Positions 8,019-15,631 are shown, counted from the stretch's first letter. The stretch: DNA of 64,000 nt from Sphingomonas sp. EC-HK361 (GCF_902498785.1 NZ_LR701494.1:1379105-1443104), one strand, 5' to 3'. The notes: generated from the letters alone by a model not told the origin. Numbers and translations: made by a program.

Positions 8019-9301
8019 TGCGCCGCCTCCGTTTCAGGAGCGGTCGCCTTGCGACGGGCGTGCGCCCGCTTCGGCTGCGGTCGGGGTCTTGCACCATGCA
8101 AGCCTTGCTCGGCTTCGGTGATGTAGGTGCGCGTGATCGGCAGGCTGGCGACGTCGCGGGCAATCTGGGCCTGAAACACCATCAGCCCATTGAAGCGGAA
8201 GCCCATCTCGCAGGACGCCAGATAGAACTCCCACATGCGATAAAAACGGGCATCGTAGATCGCCTCGATCGCAGGGCGGTTGGCGGCGGCGCGCAGGCGC
8301 CAGTGGCGCAGTGTCTCGGCATAATGGAGCCGCAGCACTTCGAGATCGGTCAACCACAGCCCGGTTTCCTCGAGCGCCGCCAAGGCTTCGCTAACGGCCG
8401 GAATATAACCGCCAGGGAAGATGTGCTCCTGCGTCCAGCGGTCGAAACCCGGCCCCCGATCCTTGCGGCCGATCGAATGGACGAGCGCCACGCCATCATC
8501 GGTCAGGAGCCGGTCGATCGCGCCGAAATAGTCCCGATAATGCTTGGCACCGACATGCTCGAACATGCCGACCGACACAATGCGATCGAACCGGCCCGCC
8601 ACCTGGCGATAGTCAGCGAGCGCGAACCGCACGCGGTCGGAAACGCCAGCGGCCGAGGCGCGGTCTCGTGCGACCCGAAGCTGTTCGGTCGAGAGGGTGA
8701 TTCCCGTGACATAAACGTCGGCGCTGCGCGCGAGCATCAGCGCCAGGCCTCCCCATCCGCAGCCGATGTCGAGAATATGCGCGCCAGGCTGCAGATCCAG
8801 CTTCGCCGCGATGTGCGCTTTCTTCGCGGCCTGCGCCGCTTCGAGCGACATGCCCGGATCGGTGAAGTAGGCGCAGCTATATTGGAGATCTTCGTCAAGG
8901 AAGAGGCGGTAGAAGGCTTCCGACAGGTCATAATGGTGCGCGACGTTGCGGCGCGATCGCCCGAGGGAATTGGTGCGGGCGCGCAGCGCGGCCGTCAGCT
9001 CACGGGCGCGGCCCAGGATACCCGCGCCGGGACGGCGTTTCAAATTGCGCCCGATCAGCTCCATGAGGCTGTCGAGCGTGCCGCGTTCGATAACCAGCGA
9101 GCCCGCCATATAGCATTGCCCGAGCTGATATTCGGGGTCGAGCGCGAGCAGATTGGCAGCCCAGCGATCCTTCAGCCGGATCGCGACATCGAGCTGCGGC
9201 ATGTCGATCGGCACCGCGCCGATGGTGAAGGAGGGCTCGGAACCGATCGCAACGGACAGCCGGCCGACCTCGATCATGCGGGCGAGCAGCTCACGCAGCA
9301 T
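8012..9301 (-). CDS. Cyclopropane-fatty-acyl-phospholipid synthase family methyltransferase
   Basis: A 429-residue SAM-dependent enzyme of the Cfa family, which adds a methylene bridge to double bonds of membrane phospholipids. The SAM site is seen as ILDIGCGWGGLALMLA, followed by GITLSTEQ, FDRIVSVGMFEHVG and the bicarbonate/substrate-pocket region YIPAVSEA; the catalytic core spans about 130-395, with a basic C-terminal tail. The start is chosen at the second ATG because AGGGAGG lies five bases before it; the first ATG, 3 bp upstream, is too close. It overlaps the Usp gene before it and crcB after it. Why it sits in a fluoride cluster is not established; lowering membrane permeability to HF would be one idea. 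Confidence 0.88.
   Translation of the reverse strand: MLRELLARMIEVGRLSVAIGSEPSFTIGAVPIDMPQLDVAIRLKDRWAANLLALDPEYQLGQCYMAGSLVIERGTLDSLMELIGRNLKRRPGAGILGRARELTAALRARTNSLGRSRRNVAHHYDLSEAFYRLFLDEDLQYSCAYFTDPGMSLEAAQAAKKAHIAAKLDLQPGAHILDIGCGWGGLALMLARSADVYVTGITLSTEQLRVARDRASAAGVSDRVRFALADYRQVAGRFDRIVSVGMFEHVGAKHYRDYFGAIDRLLTDDGVALVHSIGRKDRGPGFDRWTQEHIFPGGYIPAVSEALAALEETGLWLTDLEVLRLHYAETLRHWRLRAAANRPAIEAIYDARFYRMWEFYLASCEMGFRFNGLMVFQAQIARDVASLPITRTYITEAEQGLHGARPRPQPKRAHARRKATAPETEAAQC
8086..8104. repeat. Palindrome CTTGCA-N3-TGCAAG upstream of crcB
   Basis: Copy of a repeated palindrome, here inside the 3' end of the fatty-acid-synthase-like gene and 70 bp before the crcB start. Six paired bases around a 3-nt spacer, with a slightly degenerate outer arm compared with the copies at 12640 and 15513. 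Confidence 0.5.
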
Positions 9302-9731
9302 CATGTCCTCCCTCGCGGACGATGAGCACCGAGCAATCCACCTTGTGCGTCATGCGGTCCGAGCGGCGGCCGAACAGGTGCTCCCACAGATCGGCATGTT
9401 CGGTCGCGCCGATCACCAGCAGATCGGCCTTGGCCTCGCGTGTGAACGCGACGATGTGCCCGACCGGATGGCCGGTGAAGACGTGGGTCTTCAGCGTGAC
9501 ACCCGATCGCGCCGCGATCCGCTCGGCGAGCGCCTTGTGCCTGCCGATATGGCGGCGTTCCTCCGTTTCATGCGCGGTTACGTCCGCGATCATGCCGGTT
9601 CGAGGCGCAATGTCTTCGACGAACAGCACGTCGAGGCCGGTGTCCGCGACCGCTGCCAGCTCAATCGCGGTGCGTAGCGCGGTCAGGGAGTTCTCGGAGC
9701 CATCATTGGCGTGAACGATATGGTGGAACAT
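9291..9731 (-). CDS. Universal stress protein, single domain
   Basis: A 146-residue UspA-fold protein: N-terminal strand FHHIVHANDGSENS, core ADLLVIGATEHADLWEHLF (the ATP-type loop region) and the final strand DCSVLIVREG. It is different from the two tandem-domain Usp proteins of the cluster and belongs to the ordinary single-domain group. It begins 25 bp after the antiporter gene and overlaps the following methyltransferase gene, so it is expressed with them. Its role in fluoride stress is inferred only from position. Confidence 0.88.
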   Translation of the reverse strand: MFHHIVHANDGSENSLTALRTAIELAAVADTGLDVLFVEDIAPRTGMIADVTAHETEERRHIGRHKALAERIAARSGVTLKTHVFTGHPVGHIVAFTREAKADLLVIGATEHADLWEHLFGRRSDRMTHKVDCSVLIVREGGHDAA

Positions 9732-9756
9732 CGAACTTACCTCCTTGCCGGCGACG

Positions 9757-10980
9757 TCATGAGCGGCCTGCTACGGCGGCCGCGACCTGCGGCGCCGCTT
9801 CGGGCTTTTGCGCGTCGGGAAGCGGCTCTTCAGGCGGGATCAGGTGTCGCGGCAGGTAGAAGGCATTGGCGATCAATGTCGGGACGATCGCCGAGCCGAT
9901 CACGGTCGCGACGAGGATCGAATATTGGCTCTGGTCGATGACGTGGTGCGAGAGGCCGAACAGCGCTGAAATCGTTCCGAAGGTAAGGCCCGTCGACATA
10001 AGCAGGGTCGTGTAGGCCGCTTCCTTGCGCGGAGACGCGAACCAGCGCGTCAACGGATAGACGCCGACCACCTTCGAGGCCATCTTGCCGATCAAGAGCA
10101 CGAGAAAGCCAATCGGCGCAGCCCATAGCGCCGACAGTGAGACGAACGAGCCGGCGCGAATGAAGTAGAAGGGCGTCAGCAGGCCGAAGGTCAGCGTGCG
10201 CAGCCGCCGAATGAGCGCGTGATCCTTGCCTACGGTGCCAGCTAGCACCATGCCGACCAGATAGGCCGGCAGCACCGCTTCGCTGTCCGCCCAGGTCGCA
10301 AGCGCGCCGAGGCCGAACAGCGCGAGCAACAGAAACTTGGCTTCCAGCTCGGAGGGGCGATCGCCATAGAGTTTGAAGAAGCGGGGCGTCAGCCACGGCA
10401 GGATCACGAACACGACGACAGCGATCCCAGCGAAAATCGCCGTCTTGACGGTGAATGGCGCGAAGATCACGCCCAGCGCCAGCACCGTCACCAGGTCGTT
10501 GATGAAGCAGGCGGCAAGCAGCGTCTTGCCATAATCGGTGCGATTGAGCCCGAACTCGAGCATGACTGCATAGACGACCGCGACCGAAGTTGTGGACATG
10601 GCGACGCCGGCGAGCAGGGCGGCCTTCATCGTCCAGCCCAGCCCGAGGACGGCGAGTAGCGTGCAGCCGACGAACGGCAGCGTGAACCCCGCCAGACCGA
10701 CTGCGGTCGCCTCCTTCCATTTGGTGCGGAAAACGCTCGGGTCCAGCTCGGCGCCGGCGAGGAAGGTGAGGACGATCGCGCCCGCCCCCGATAGGAATGT
10801 CACCCAGCTTTCCTGGGTGCCGAGCACTGCCGAGCCCACGGCCGCGCCGATAATGAGCTGGGCGATGGTGCCCACCACGATTTCCGACAGCGCCGTAGCG
10901 ATCTTGAACCAGATCGACATAAGGGTCGCGACCAGCGCCAGCCCCAGCCAAAGCGCGGCAATCGCCCACACATGGGTCAT
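9757..10980 (-). CDS. Cation:proton antiporter (Na+/H+ exchanger domain)
   Basis: An inner-membrane monovalent cation/proton antiporter, 407 residues with about 12 hydrophobic segments filling the family's transport domain (PF00999 type). The ion-binding region is AACFINDLVTVLALG, carrying an Asn-Asp pair in the middle of a membrane segment; a short charged C-terminal tail replaces the regulatory domains of Kef systems. It is the first gene after a fluoride riboswitch (11089-11136), and antiporters are a known class of riboswitch-controlled genes: they are thought to restore internal pH after HF entry and dissociation. The start ATG lies 108 bp downstream of the aptamer. Seven to nine further genes follow without clear breaks. 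Confidence 0.9.
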   Translation of the reverse strand: MTHVWAIAALWLGLALVATLMSIWFKIATALSEIVVGTIAQLIIGAAVGSAVLGTQESWVTFLSGAGAIVLTFLAGAELDPSVFRTKWKEATAVGLAGFTLPFVGCTLLAVLGLGWTMKAALLAGVAMSTTSVAVVYAVMLEFGLNRTDYGKTLLAACFINDLVTVLALGVIFAPFTVKTAIFAGIAVVVFVILPWLTPRFFKLYGDRPSELEAKFLLLALFGLGALATWADSEAVLPAYLVGMVLAGTVGKDHALIRRLRTLTFGLLTPFYFIRAGSFVSLSALWAAPIGFLVLLIGKMASKVVGVYPLTRWFASPRKEAAYTTLLMSTGLTFGTISALFGLSHHVIDQSQYSILVATVIGSAIVPTLIANAFYLPRHLIPPEEPLPDAQKPEAAPQVAAAVAGRS

Positions 10981-11088
10981 TCTTCACCGTCTCCGCACCC
11001 GCTCGGGCTATGCCCGTTCCGGCGTGTGTCAGGATCGGGCCGTTACCGACGGCCCGCGCGGCGAAGACACACTCCCACCGCGTTTGAC

Positions 11089-11136
11089 GCAGTAGGGGTC
11101 ATCAGCCTGTCGGCGGTTATGGGGGACTCCATCCCC
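11089..11136 (-). ncRNA. Fluoride (crcB-motif) riboswitch before the antiporter gene
   Basis: Read on the minus strand the segment gives GGGGATGGAGTCCCCC, then AACCGCC, a short loop, and GGCTGATGACCCCTACTG. These are the conserved pieces of the fluoride aptamer (GGnGATGG..., a loop strand, then ...CTGATGAnnCCTAC). The helix between GGAGTC and GACCCC carries one A-C mismatch. Between the aptamer and the antiporter start lies a G+C-rich hairpin (GGGCCGT / ACGGCCC, about 11035-11054) that may be part of the expression platform. No U-run follows it, so control may be by translation or Rho rather than by an intrinsic terminator. Confidence 0.9.
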
Positions 11137-11223
11137 ATCCAGCGATGTCGAAGGCAGGGCAAGAGCCCTTCCCTTCCGGATAACCTTAAAGTGAATTGAT
11201 CGTTCCGCTCAAGGCTAATCCAG

Positions 11224-11328
11224 TCACCCCTTGGATTTTGTCACACTGACGAGGACGCCAACGATTGCGAGGATGACTGCCAGCACCAGAATCAGGTCGA
11301 AAGGGGCTACGGGCATATCGACCTTCAT
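11224..11328 (-). CDS. 34-residue single-span membrane peptide
   Basis: A very small gene whose ATG overlaps the stop codon of the preceding 111-residue gene by four bases (ATGA). The product starts MKVDMPVAPF, has one hydrophobic segment of about 20 residues (LILVLAVILAIVGVLVSV) and ends in TKSKG, so it is probably a bitopic inner-membrane peptide. Translational coupling and the clean membrane profile argue that it is real. No family is recognised. It closes the transcript that begins at the second riboswitch; the next aptamer lies 88 bp downstream. It may act with the transporters of the cluster, which is speculation. Confidence 0.6.
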   Translation of the reverse strand: MKVDMPVAPFDLILVLAVILAIVGVLVSVTKSKG

Positions 11329-11660
11329 GGGATACTTGGCGGGTCGCTTGCCGGAAAGCTCTCGTCAGATTGTTCATCGACCTCATCCCAGCCTCGTCGG
11401 GGGTCGCGGTCGCGGATACTGGCTGGACCGGCGGTGCGGGTCTGGTCGATATTGGCGGGATCGGTTTCGTCGGGCTGCAGGGCGGCACCCTCTGCCTTCC
11501 CTACGGCCCGCTCGCCCACCTCGGCCGCTCTGGCGGTATATTCTTCGGCGAGCTTCAGGTGCGACGCTTTAGCCTCGGCCGTATCGGCCTCTGCGGCCAA
11601 GCGCTGCTCCTCCTGTGCTCGGCGCACGAAATAGGCATGATCTTCGGGCATCTTCTCCAT
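11325..11660 (-). CDS. Hypothetical charged protein, 111 residues
   Basis: A small soluble protein. Residues 8-55 form an Ala/Glu-rich helix (VRRAQEEQRLAAEADTAEAK), the rest is acidic, proline-containing and probably disordered, ending DEQSDESFPASDPPSIP. The start could be the ATG at 11660 or the one three codons later. It begins 6 bp after the tandem Usp gene and overlaps the small membrane peptide gene after it, so all three form one unit behind the second fluoride riboswitch. The tail SDESFPASDPPS resembles tails of small stress proteins in sphingomonads, as far as I can recall; no function can be assigned. Confidence 0.65.
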   Translation of the reverse strand: MEKMPEDHAYFVRRAQEEQRLAAEADTAEAKASHLKLAEEYTARAAEVGERAVGKAEGAALQPDETDPANIDQTRTAGPASIRDRDPRRGWDEVDEQSDESFPASDPPSIP

Positions 11661-11666
11661 CCTTCG

Positions 11667-12488
11667 TCAGTGAGCGAGAAACAGGGGCAGATCGAAGCGC
11701 GCGAGCACATGGCGGGTGGTTCCGCCAAGCAGCCATTCGATGAACTGATTGTGCCGATAGGCGCCCATCACCAGCAGATCGGCACCGAGCTGGTGCGCTT
11801 CGGTAACGAGCTGGTCGCCGAGCGTCTCGCTATCGCGCGGCACTTGGCGGACGTGGAAAGCTATGCCTTCGAGTCCGAGCAGCTCTTCGGCCGAACGGGC
11901 AATCTCGCGGCTTTCGGCGACCAGCAGCAGCGTCACCTCACTCGCCACGCGCAACCACGGCAAGGCGCCTTCGAGCGACCGCAGACAAGCCGATGTGTCG
12001 TTCCAGGCGATGACGATATGCTCAGCGAAAGTATCACCAGGTTGAAGACGCCATTTCGCGGGCACCAGAAAGAAGGGATGCTTGACGCGGTTGAAGGCGG
12101 CGTGGAGCGCGTCGCCGCCGTCCATGTTGGTCGGGCGCGCCAGGACCAGCACATCGAAGATACGCGCTTCCTGCTCGACATTTTCCTCCTCGGCGCCGAT
12201 GCGTTCCTTCCAGCGCAGCGGAATGTCCGCGTCCGGATGCTCGGCGATCCAGGCTTCATAGGTCGCGTGTGTCGCCGCCTCGCGCTCCTGGGCGGTGCCT
12301 TCATAGCGGACACGCAATTGCTGGAAGGCCAGCTCCTCGCTCGCGCAGACAATATGCTCGGGATCGACGACGACATGCAGCGCCTCGATCGTGGCATCCT
12401 TCAGCACATGGGCTGCGGCCTCGGCCGCGTCCAGACAGGCCGGCGTCGTCGCGGCCTCGGCGATCACCGCCAACAGCTTAGTGGTCAT
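11667..12488 (-). CDS. Universal stress protein with two tandem Usp domains, riboswitch-controlled
   Basis: A 273-residue protein with two Usp domains, paralogous to the product of 6805-7614 (shared IEALHVVVDP near residue 36 and a C-terminus GAYRHNQFIEWLLGGTTRH...LPLFLAH). The ATG at 12488 is preceded by GGGAGAGGG. Unlike the paralogue it has its own fluoride riboswitch 60 bp upstream and a sigma-70-like promoter, so it starts its own transcript with the two small genes after it. The presence of three Usp genes in one 11-kb cluster suggests that growth arrest under fluoride is part of the response; that link is inference. Confidence 0.88.
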   Translation of the reverse strand: MTTKLLAVIAEAATTPACLDAAEAAAHVLKDATIEALHVVVDPEHIVCASEELAFQQLRVRYEGTAQEREAATHATYEAWIAEHPDADIPLRWKERIGAEEENVEQEARIFDVLVLARPTNMDGGDALHAAFNRVKHPFFLVPAKWRLQPGDTFAEHIVIAWNDTSACLRSLEGALPWLRVASEVTLLLVAESREIARSAEELLGLEGIAFHVRQVPRDSETLGDQLVTEAHQLGADLLVMGAYRHNQFIEWLLGGTTRHVLARFDLPLFLAH

Positions 12489-12547
12489 GACCCTCTCCCT
12501 TCTGCGGGAGTGCGGCAAGACCTACCGACGCCCGCGAAATGGCGTTC

Positions 12548-12596
12548 TGGTAGGAGTTATCAGCCTTTGCGGCGGTTGATGGGGAACTCCATCCCC
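12548..12596 (-). ncRNA. Fluoride riboswitch before the tandem Usp gene
   Basis: On the minus strand: GGGGATGGAGTTCCCC, AACCGCC, then AAGGCTGATAACTCCTACC. The closing helix GGAGTT / AACTCC pairs perfectly, and GGGG / CCCC forms the second helix, as in the known fluoride aptamer. Directly downstream a hairpin ACGCC / GGCGT is followed by GGTAGG, which can pair with the CCTACC at the aptamer's 3' end. This gives two exclusive folds and so a plausible switch. The Usp ATG is 60 bases downstream. Confidence 0.92.
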
Positions 12597-12602
12597 GAAC
12601 CC

Positions 12603-12632
12603 TATATAGATATTCGCCTCGTCGATCGGCAA
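12603..12632 (-). promoter_or_regulatory. Sigma-70-like promoter of the riboswitch-Usp transcript
   Basis: Minus-strand -35 like TTGCCG (12627-12632) and -10 TATATA (12603-12608) with an 18-bp spacer. Transcription would begin almost exactly at the 5' edge of the aptamer. A perfect 8-bp palindrome (12640-12658) lies just upstream of the -35 box. Confidence 0.55.
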
Positions 12633-12639
12633 GGGCGGA

Positions 12640-12658
12640 GGCTTGCACCGTGCAAGCC
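12640..12658. repeat. Palindrome GGCTTGCA-N3-TGCAAGCC before the Usp promoter
   Basis: Perfect 8-bp inverted repeat with spacer CCG. It lies between the stop of the ABC ATPase gene and the -35 box of the Usp promoter. It could be an operator or a terminator-like hairpin, but no T-run follows in either direction. Confidence 0.6.
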
Positions 12659-12664
12659 CTCGGC

Positions 12665-13456
12665 TCAGCGATGGTCGCCAACGCCAAGCGGCGTGCCGGC
12701 GCGCGAGCGCTTCCCCAGCAGGTATTCGCGCACCCAGGGATGATCGGACTTTTCCAGCTCGCGGACCGGCGCGATGGCTACGATCTTCTTGTCCGCAAGC
12801 GCCGCTACCCGATCGGTGATCGTGTAGAGCGTGTCGATGTCGTGCGTCACCAGCACGACCGTCAGACCGAGACTATGCGCCAGATCGCGGATCAGACGGT
12901 CGATCTGATCGGCCATCACCGGGTCGAGGCCCGATGTCGGCTCGTCAAGCAGCAACAGTTCGGGATCAAGCGCAATCGCGCGAGCTACGCCGGCCCGCTT
13001 CTGCATCCCGCCCGACAGCTCATTGGGAAATTTGTCGATCGAGTCCGCTGGGAGACCCGACAGGATCGCCTTGAGCTGGGCGATTTCACAAAGCATTTGG
13101 TCCGGAAGCCGGGCGTGTTCGCGCAGCGGGACTTCGATGTTTTCCCGCACCGTTAGCGTTGAAAACAGGGCATTGGCCTGAAACAGCACGCCCCACCGGC
13201 GTTTGACGGCTTCGATTTCCGCCTCCGGCCCCTCATGAATGTCGGTCCCGAACACCTGGATCGAGCCGCTAGCGGGCGGAAGCAAGCCGATGATAGATTT
13301 CAGCAGCACGGACTTTCCCGAACCTGAGCCGCCGACGAGGCCGAGGATCTCGCCGCGTTTAACGGTCAGGTCGAGGCCCTTATGGATGACCTGCTCGCCG
13401 ATTTCGGTCCTGAGCCCCTTCACCTCGAGCGGCGGTGCCCCATCAGACGGCGGCAT
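12665..13456 (-). CDS. ABC transporter ATP-binding protein, MlaF-like
   Basis: A 263-residue cytoplasmic ATPase. All motifs are intact: Walker [10 protein letters not shown]-loop, signature LSGGMQKR, Walker [13 protein letters not shown] and switch VTHD. The sequence is closest in pattern to the MlaF/Ttg2A group that powers phospholipid or solvent-related transport. The ATG at 13456 overlaps the end of the CLC-DUF190 gene by 14 bp, so it is co-translated with it. No permease (MlaE) or substrate-binding gene is nearby, which is unusual: the ATPase may serve permeases elsewhere or have been recruited into the fluoride cluster for another task. Confidence 0.88.
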   Translation of the reverse strand: MPPSDGAPPLEVKGLRTEIGEQVIHKGLDLTVKRGEILGLVGGSGSGKSVLLKSIIGLLPPASGSIQVFGTDIHEGPEAEIEAVKRRWGVLFQANALFSTLTVRENIEVPLREHARLPDQMLCEIAQLKAILSGLPADSIDKFPNELSGGMQKRAGVARAIALDPELLLLDEPTSGLDPVMADQIDRLIRDLAHSLGLTVVLVTHDIDTLYTITDRVAALADKKIVAIAPVRELEKSDHPWVREYLLGKRSRAGTPLGVGDHR

Positions 13457-15290
13457 CCGGCTCGGCCGACAGCTCTTCGGGCGTCGCATCCTCATGATCG
13501 ACACCCCTGGGGCCGATGCTCCAATGCTCGAGATGCTTGTAAACGATCACCTTGCTCGCCAGCAGATCGCCATGTGCCGCGCAGAAGGCTTCGAGCTTGT
13601 CGCGATGGTCGATCAGCTCGACGCACATGGTCAGATGCGGATCGCTGATCTCGGCGCCATGCTCGCGCACCGGGCCGTGGTTTGAGAAGCCGTAATGGGT
13701 GTGATGCGCGACGGCGTTCATGACGCCTTCCGCTTTCGCCTGCGCGACCAGGGCGCGGTAGAGCGGCTTGGAGGCCCAAAGCGTCTTCACGGAGCCCTTG
13801 GCGGCCTTGTCGCTGGGCTTGAGGTAGATACGGATCATGCCGATCTCGCTGGCATTGACCTGATGTGTGTGGGGCATGGGATCGCCTTCGCTGGTGATGG
13901 ATGGGGAGAAGGGGAAAAGATCGGTGAGTGAATGCTGCGGGCGGATCGCGCGGGCATCCCGCAGCGTGGTATCGGGCGGGAGCAGGCCGCCGCCCGTCTT
14001 GGGGACGGCGATCCGCTGCGACAGATAGATGCCGCTGTGACCCGAGCAGAGATAGGCCAGGAAGCACGCGATCGCGATCGGCACGATGTGGGTCGCCCCG
14101 AACAGCTCGACGCCCATGATCGTGCAGGCGAGCGGCGTGTTGGCCGCCCCCGCGAACACCGCCACGAAGCCGAGCCCCGCGAACAGATCGACAGGCGCGC
14201 CCAGGAGCCCGCCGAGCGCGTTGCCGAGTGCGGCCCCGATGAAGAACAAGGGCGTGACCTCGCCGCCCTTGAAGCCGGCGCTTAGGGTCACGACGGTGAA
14301 GAGGATCTTGAGCAGCCAGCTCCAATGGTCGACGGGCGGCCCGAAGAAGCCGGCGATGGTGGGAGCGTTGGGATCGGCGGACCAAACTCCTAGCCCGAGA
14401 TAATCACGGGTGCCGAGCAGATAGACCAAGGCGATGACCATCAACCCGCCGACCACTGGCCGAACCGGACCATAGGGAATGAGGCGCTTGAACAGGCCGC
14501 CCAGGCTGTGATTGGCCTCCGCGAAGACGAGGCCGGCAAGCCCGAACACCACGCCGGCGATCGCTGCCTTGCCCAGCAACAGCGGTTCCGCGGTCAGCGC
14601 ACCACCGACGCCGGCAACATAGTCGATGTGATAGGCGCCGTGATGGATGCCCCACATATGGCAGGTCCAGTCACCGACGACACCGGCGATCAGGCATGGC
14701 ACCAGCGCCGAATATTCGACGCGACCGATCGCGAGCACTTCCAGCGCGAACACGGCGCCGGCGAGCGGCGTGCCGAACACCGCCCCGAAGCCGGCGGCAA
14801 TACCGGCCATCAGCAGAACGCGGACGCCGGATGGATCGAGCCCGACCAGACGCGCGACCGCACTCGCGAGGCTTCCCCCGAGCTGCACGGCTGTCCCCTC
14901 GCGCCCTGCGGAGCCGCCGAACAGGTGCGTCGCCACGGTTCCGATGAAGATCAGTGGCGCCATGCGCAGCGGCACGCCGCCACCGGGCTCGTGGATTTGC
15001 TCGACGATCAGGTTGTTGCCGCCTTCGACGCTCCTGCCCGTCCACTGGTAGAGCAGCCCGATCGCGAAGCCGCCCGCCGGCAGCAGGAACAGCAGCCAGG
15101 GATGCGCGAAGCGCGTCCGTGTCGCGACGTCGAGACTCCACAGGAAGGCAGCGCAGAGACTTCCGACCGCCAGCGCCATCGGCACGAGAATCAATCCCCA
15201 GCGAAGCACCGAGATGGCGTGGCCGTGGCGCGTGCGGACGAACGCAGCGACGTTTAGGGTATGAAAGAGATTCCGAAACGTAGCGCGCAC
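13443..15290 (-). CDS. CLC-type anion transporter fused to a DUF190 domain (probable fluoride/proton antiporter)
   Basis: A 615-residue protein. Residues about 20-450 are a CLC anion transporter with some 12-16 membrane segments; the gating-glutamate motif appears as AGREGTAVQ, and the usual GSGIP anion-site motif is replaced by a GGNN-type sequence ([11 protein letters not shown]), as expected for the fluoride-selective CLC-F branch. From Met472 onward comes a DUF190 domain ([10 protein letters not shown]...[13 protein letters not shown]), usually a separate small protein found near crcB. The start is GTG at 15290 with AAGGAGG five bases before it. An internal ATG at 13877 preceded by GAAGGCGA might also give free DUF190. 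A fluoride riboswitch lies 27 bases upstream. Confidence 0.9.
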   Translation of the reverse strand: MRATFRNLFHTLNVAAFVRTRHGHAISVLRWGLILVPMALAVGSLCAAFLWSLDVATRTRFAHPWLLFLLPAGGFAIGLLYQWTGRSVEGGNNLIVEQIHEPGGGVPLRMAPLIFIGTVATHLFGGSAGREGTAVQLGGSLASAVARLVGLDPSGVRVLLMAGIAAGFGAVFGTPLAGAVFALEVLAIGRVEYSALVPCLIAGVVGDWTCHMWGIHHGAYHIDYVAGVGGALTAEPLLLGKAAIAGVVFGLAGLVFAEANHSLGGLFKRLIPYGPVRPVVGGLMVIALVYLLGTRDYLGLGVWSADPNAPTIAGFFGPPVDHWSWLLKILFTVVTLSAGFKGGEVTPLFFIGAALGNALGGLLGAPVDLFAGLGFVAVFAGAANTPLACTIMGVELFGATHIVPIAIACFLAYLCSGHSGIYLSQRIAVPKTGGGLLPPDTTLRDARAIRPQHSLTDLFPFSPSITSEGDPMPHTHQVNASEIGMIRIYLKPSDKAAKGSVKTLWASKPLYRALVAQAKAEGVMNAVAHHTHYGFSNHGPVREHGAEISDPHLTMCVELIDHRDKLEAFCAAHGDLLASKVIVYKHLEHWSIGPRGVDHEDATPEELSAEPDAAV

Positions 15291-15317
15291 AATTCCTCCT
15301 TGTTGCCTGACGGCGAC

Positions 15318-15381
15318 AGGTAGGAATCATCAGCCTTGCGGGCGGTTCGGCTCGGACGAGCCCGGCAGGAATCCATTGCCG
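15318..15381 (-). ncRNA. Fluoride riboswitch before the CLC-DUF190 gene
   Basis: On the minus strand: GGCAATGGATTCCTGCC, an extra hairpin GGCTCG/CGAGCC, GAACCGCC, then AAGGCTGATGATTCCTACC. The order and core bases agree with the fluoride aptamer; this copy is longer because of the hairpin in the variable loop. Downstream, the Shine-Dalgarno stretch AAGGAGGAAT can pair with ATTCCT of the aptamer's 3' strand, which suggests that fluoride binding frees the ribosome-binding site. Confidence 0.9.
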
Positions 15382-15396
15382 TGATCGGCTATGCCT

Positions 15397-15417
15397 GACG
15401 CTGCACTGCAGCGTCAA
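15397..15417. repeat. 10-bp palindrome TGACGCTGCA-C-TGCAGCGTCA
   Basis: Perfect inverted repeat around one base, located 16 bp upstream of the CLC riboswitch and overlapping a minus-strand TTGACG that could be the -35 box. A repressor or activator site is likely from the position. Its core TGCA-N-TGCA resembles that of the other palindromes of this cluster. Confidence 0.5.
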
Positions 15418-15512
15418 TCCTTATGACGTGCTCAATCTCCAGATAACCCGTATCCACTCCCGCACGGCGGTGGCCTGCCAAGTTCAGGGAAGGAGAAGGC
15501 CGGGATCGACTA

Positions 15513-15531
15513 GGCTTGCACCCTGCAAGCC
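15513..15531. repeat. Palindrome GGCTTGCA-N3-TGCAAGCC upstream of the CLC riboswitch
   Basis: Perfect 8-bp inverted repeat with spacer CCC, identical in both arms to the copy at 12640-12658. It lies 132 bp upstream of the CLC fluoride riboswitch, in the presumed promoter region. Confidence 0.6.
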
Positions 15532-15631
15532 AATTGAGACAGCGGGGGCTCGACCCCGTCCCGGAAAATGCCTCCAGCGGGAATGGGAGAAATCTGTCAA
15601 AATCGAAGCTGATTTGAGTTGGAGATTTTGC

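Noticed and set aside
7615-8100. Search for a fluoride aptamer directly before crcB.
   Set aside because: No GATGG...CTGATGA...CCTAC pattern; the gene overlaps its upstream neighbour and depends on an upstream promoter.
6805-8163. A long minus-strand frame (452 codons) extending the Usp gene upstream through crcB.
   Set aside because: The extra part has basic, repetitive composition and lies over crcB in another frame; the real start is the ATG at 7614.
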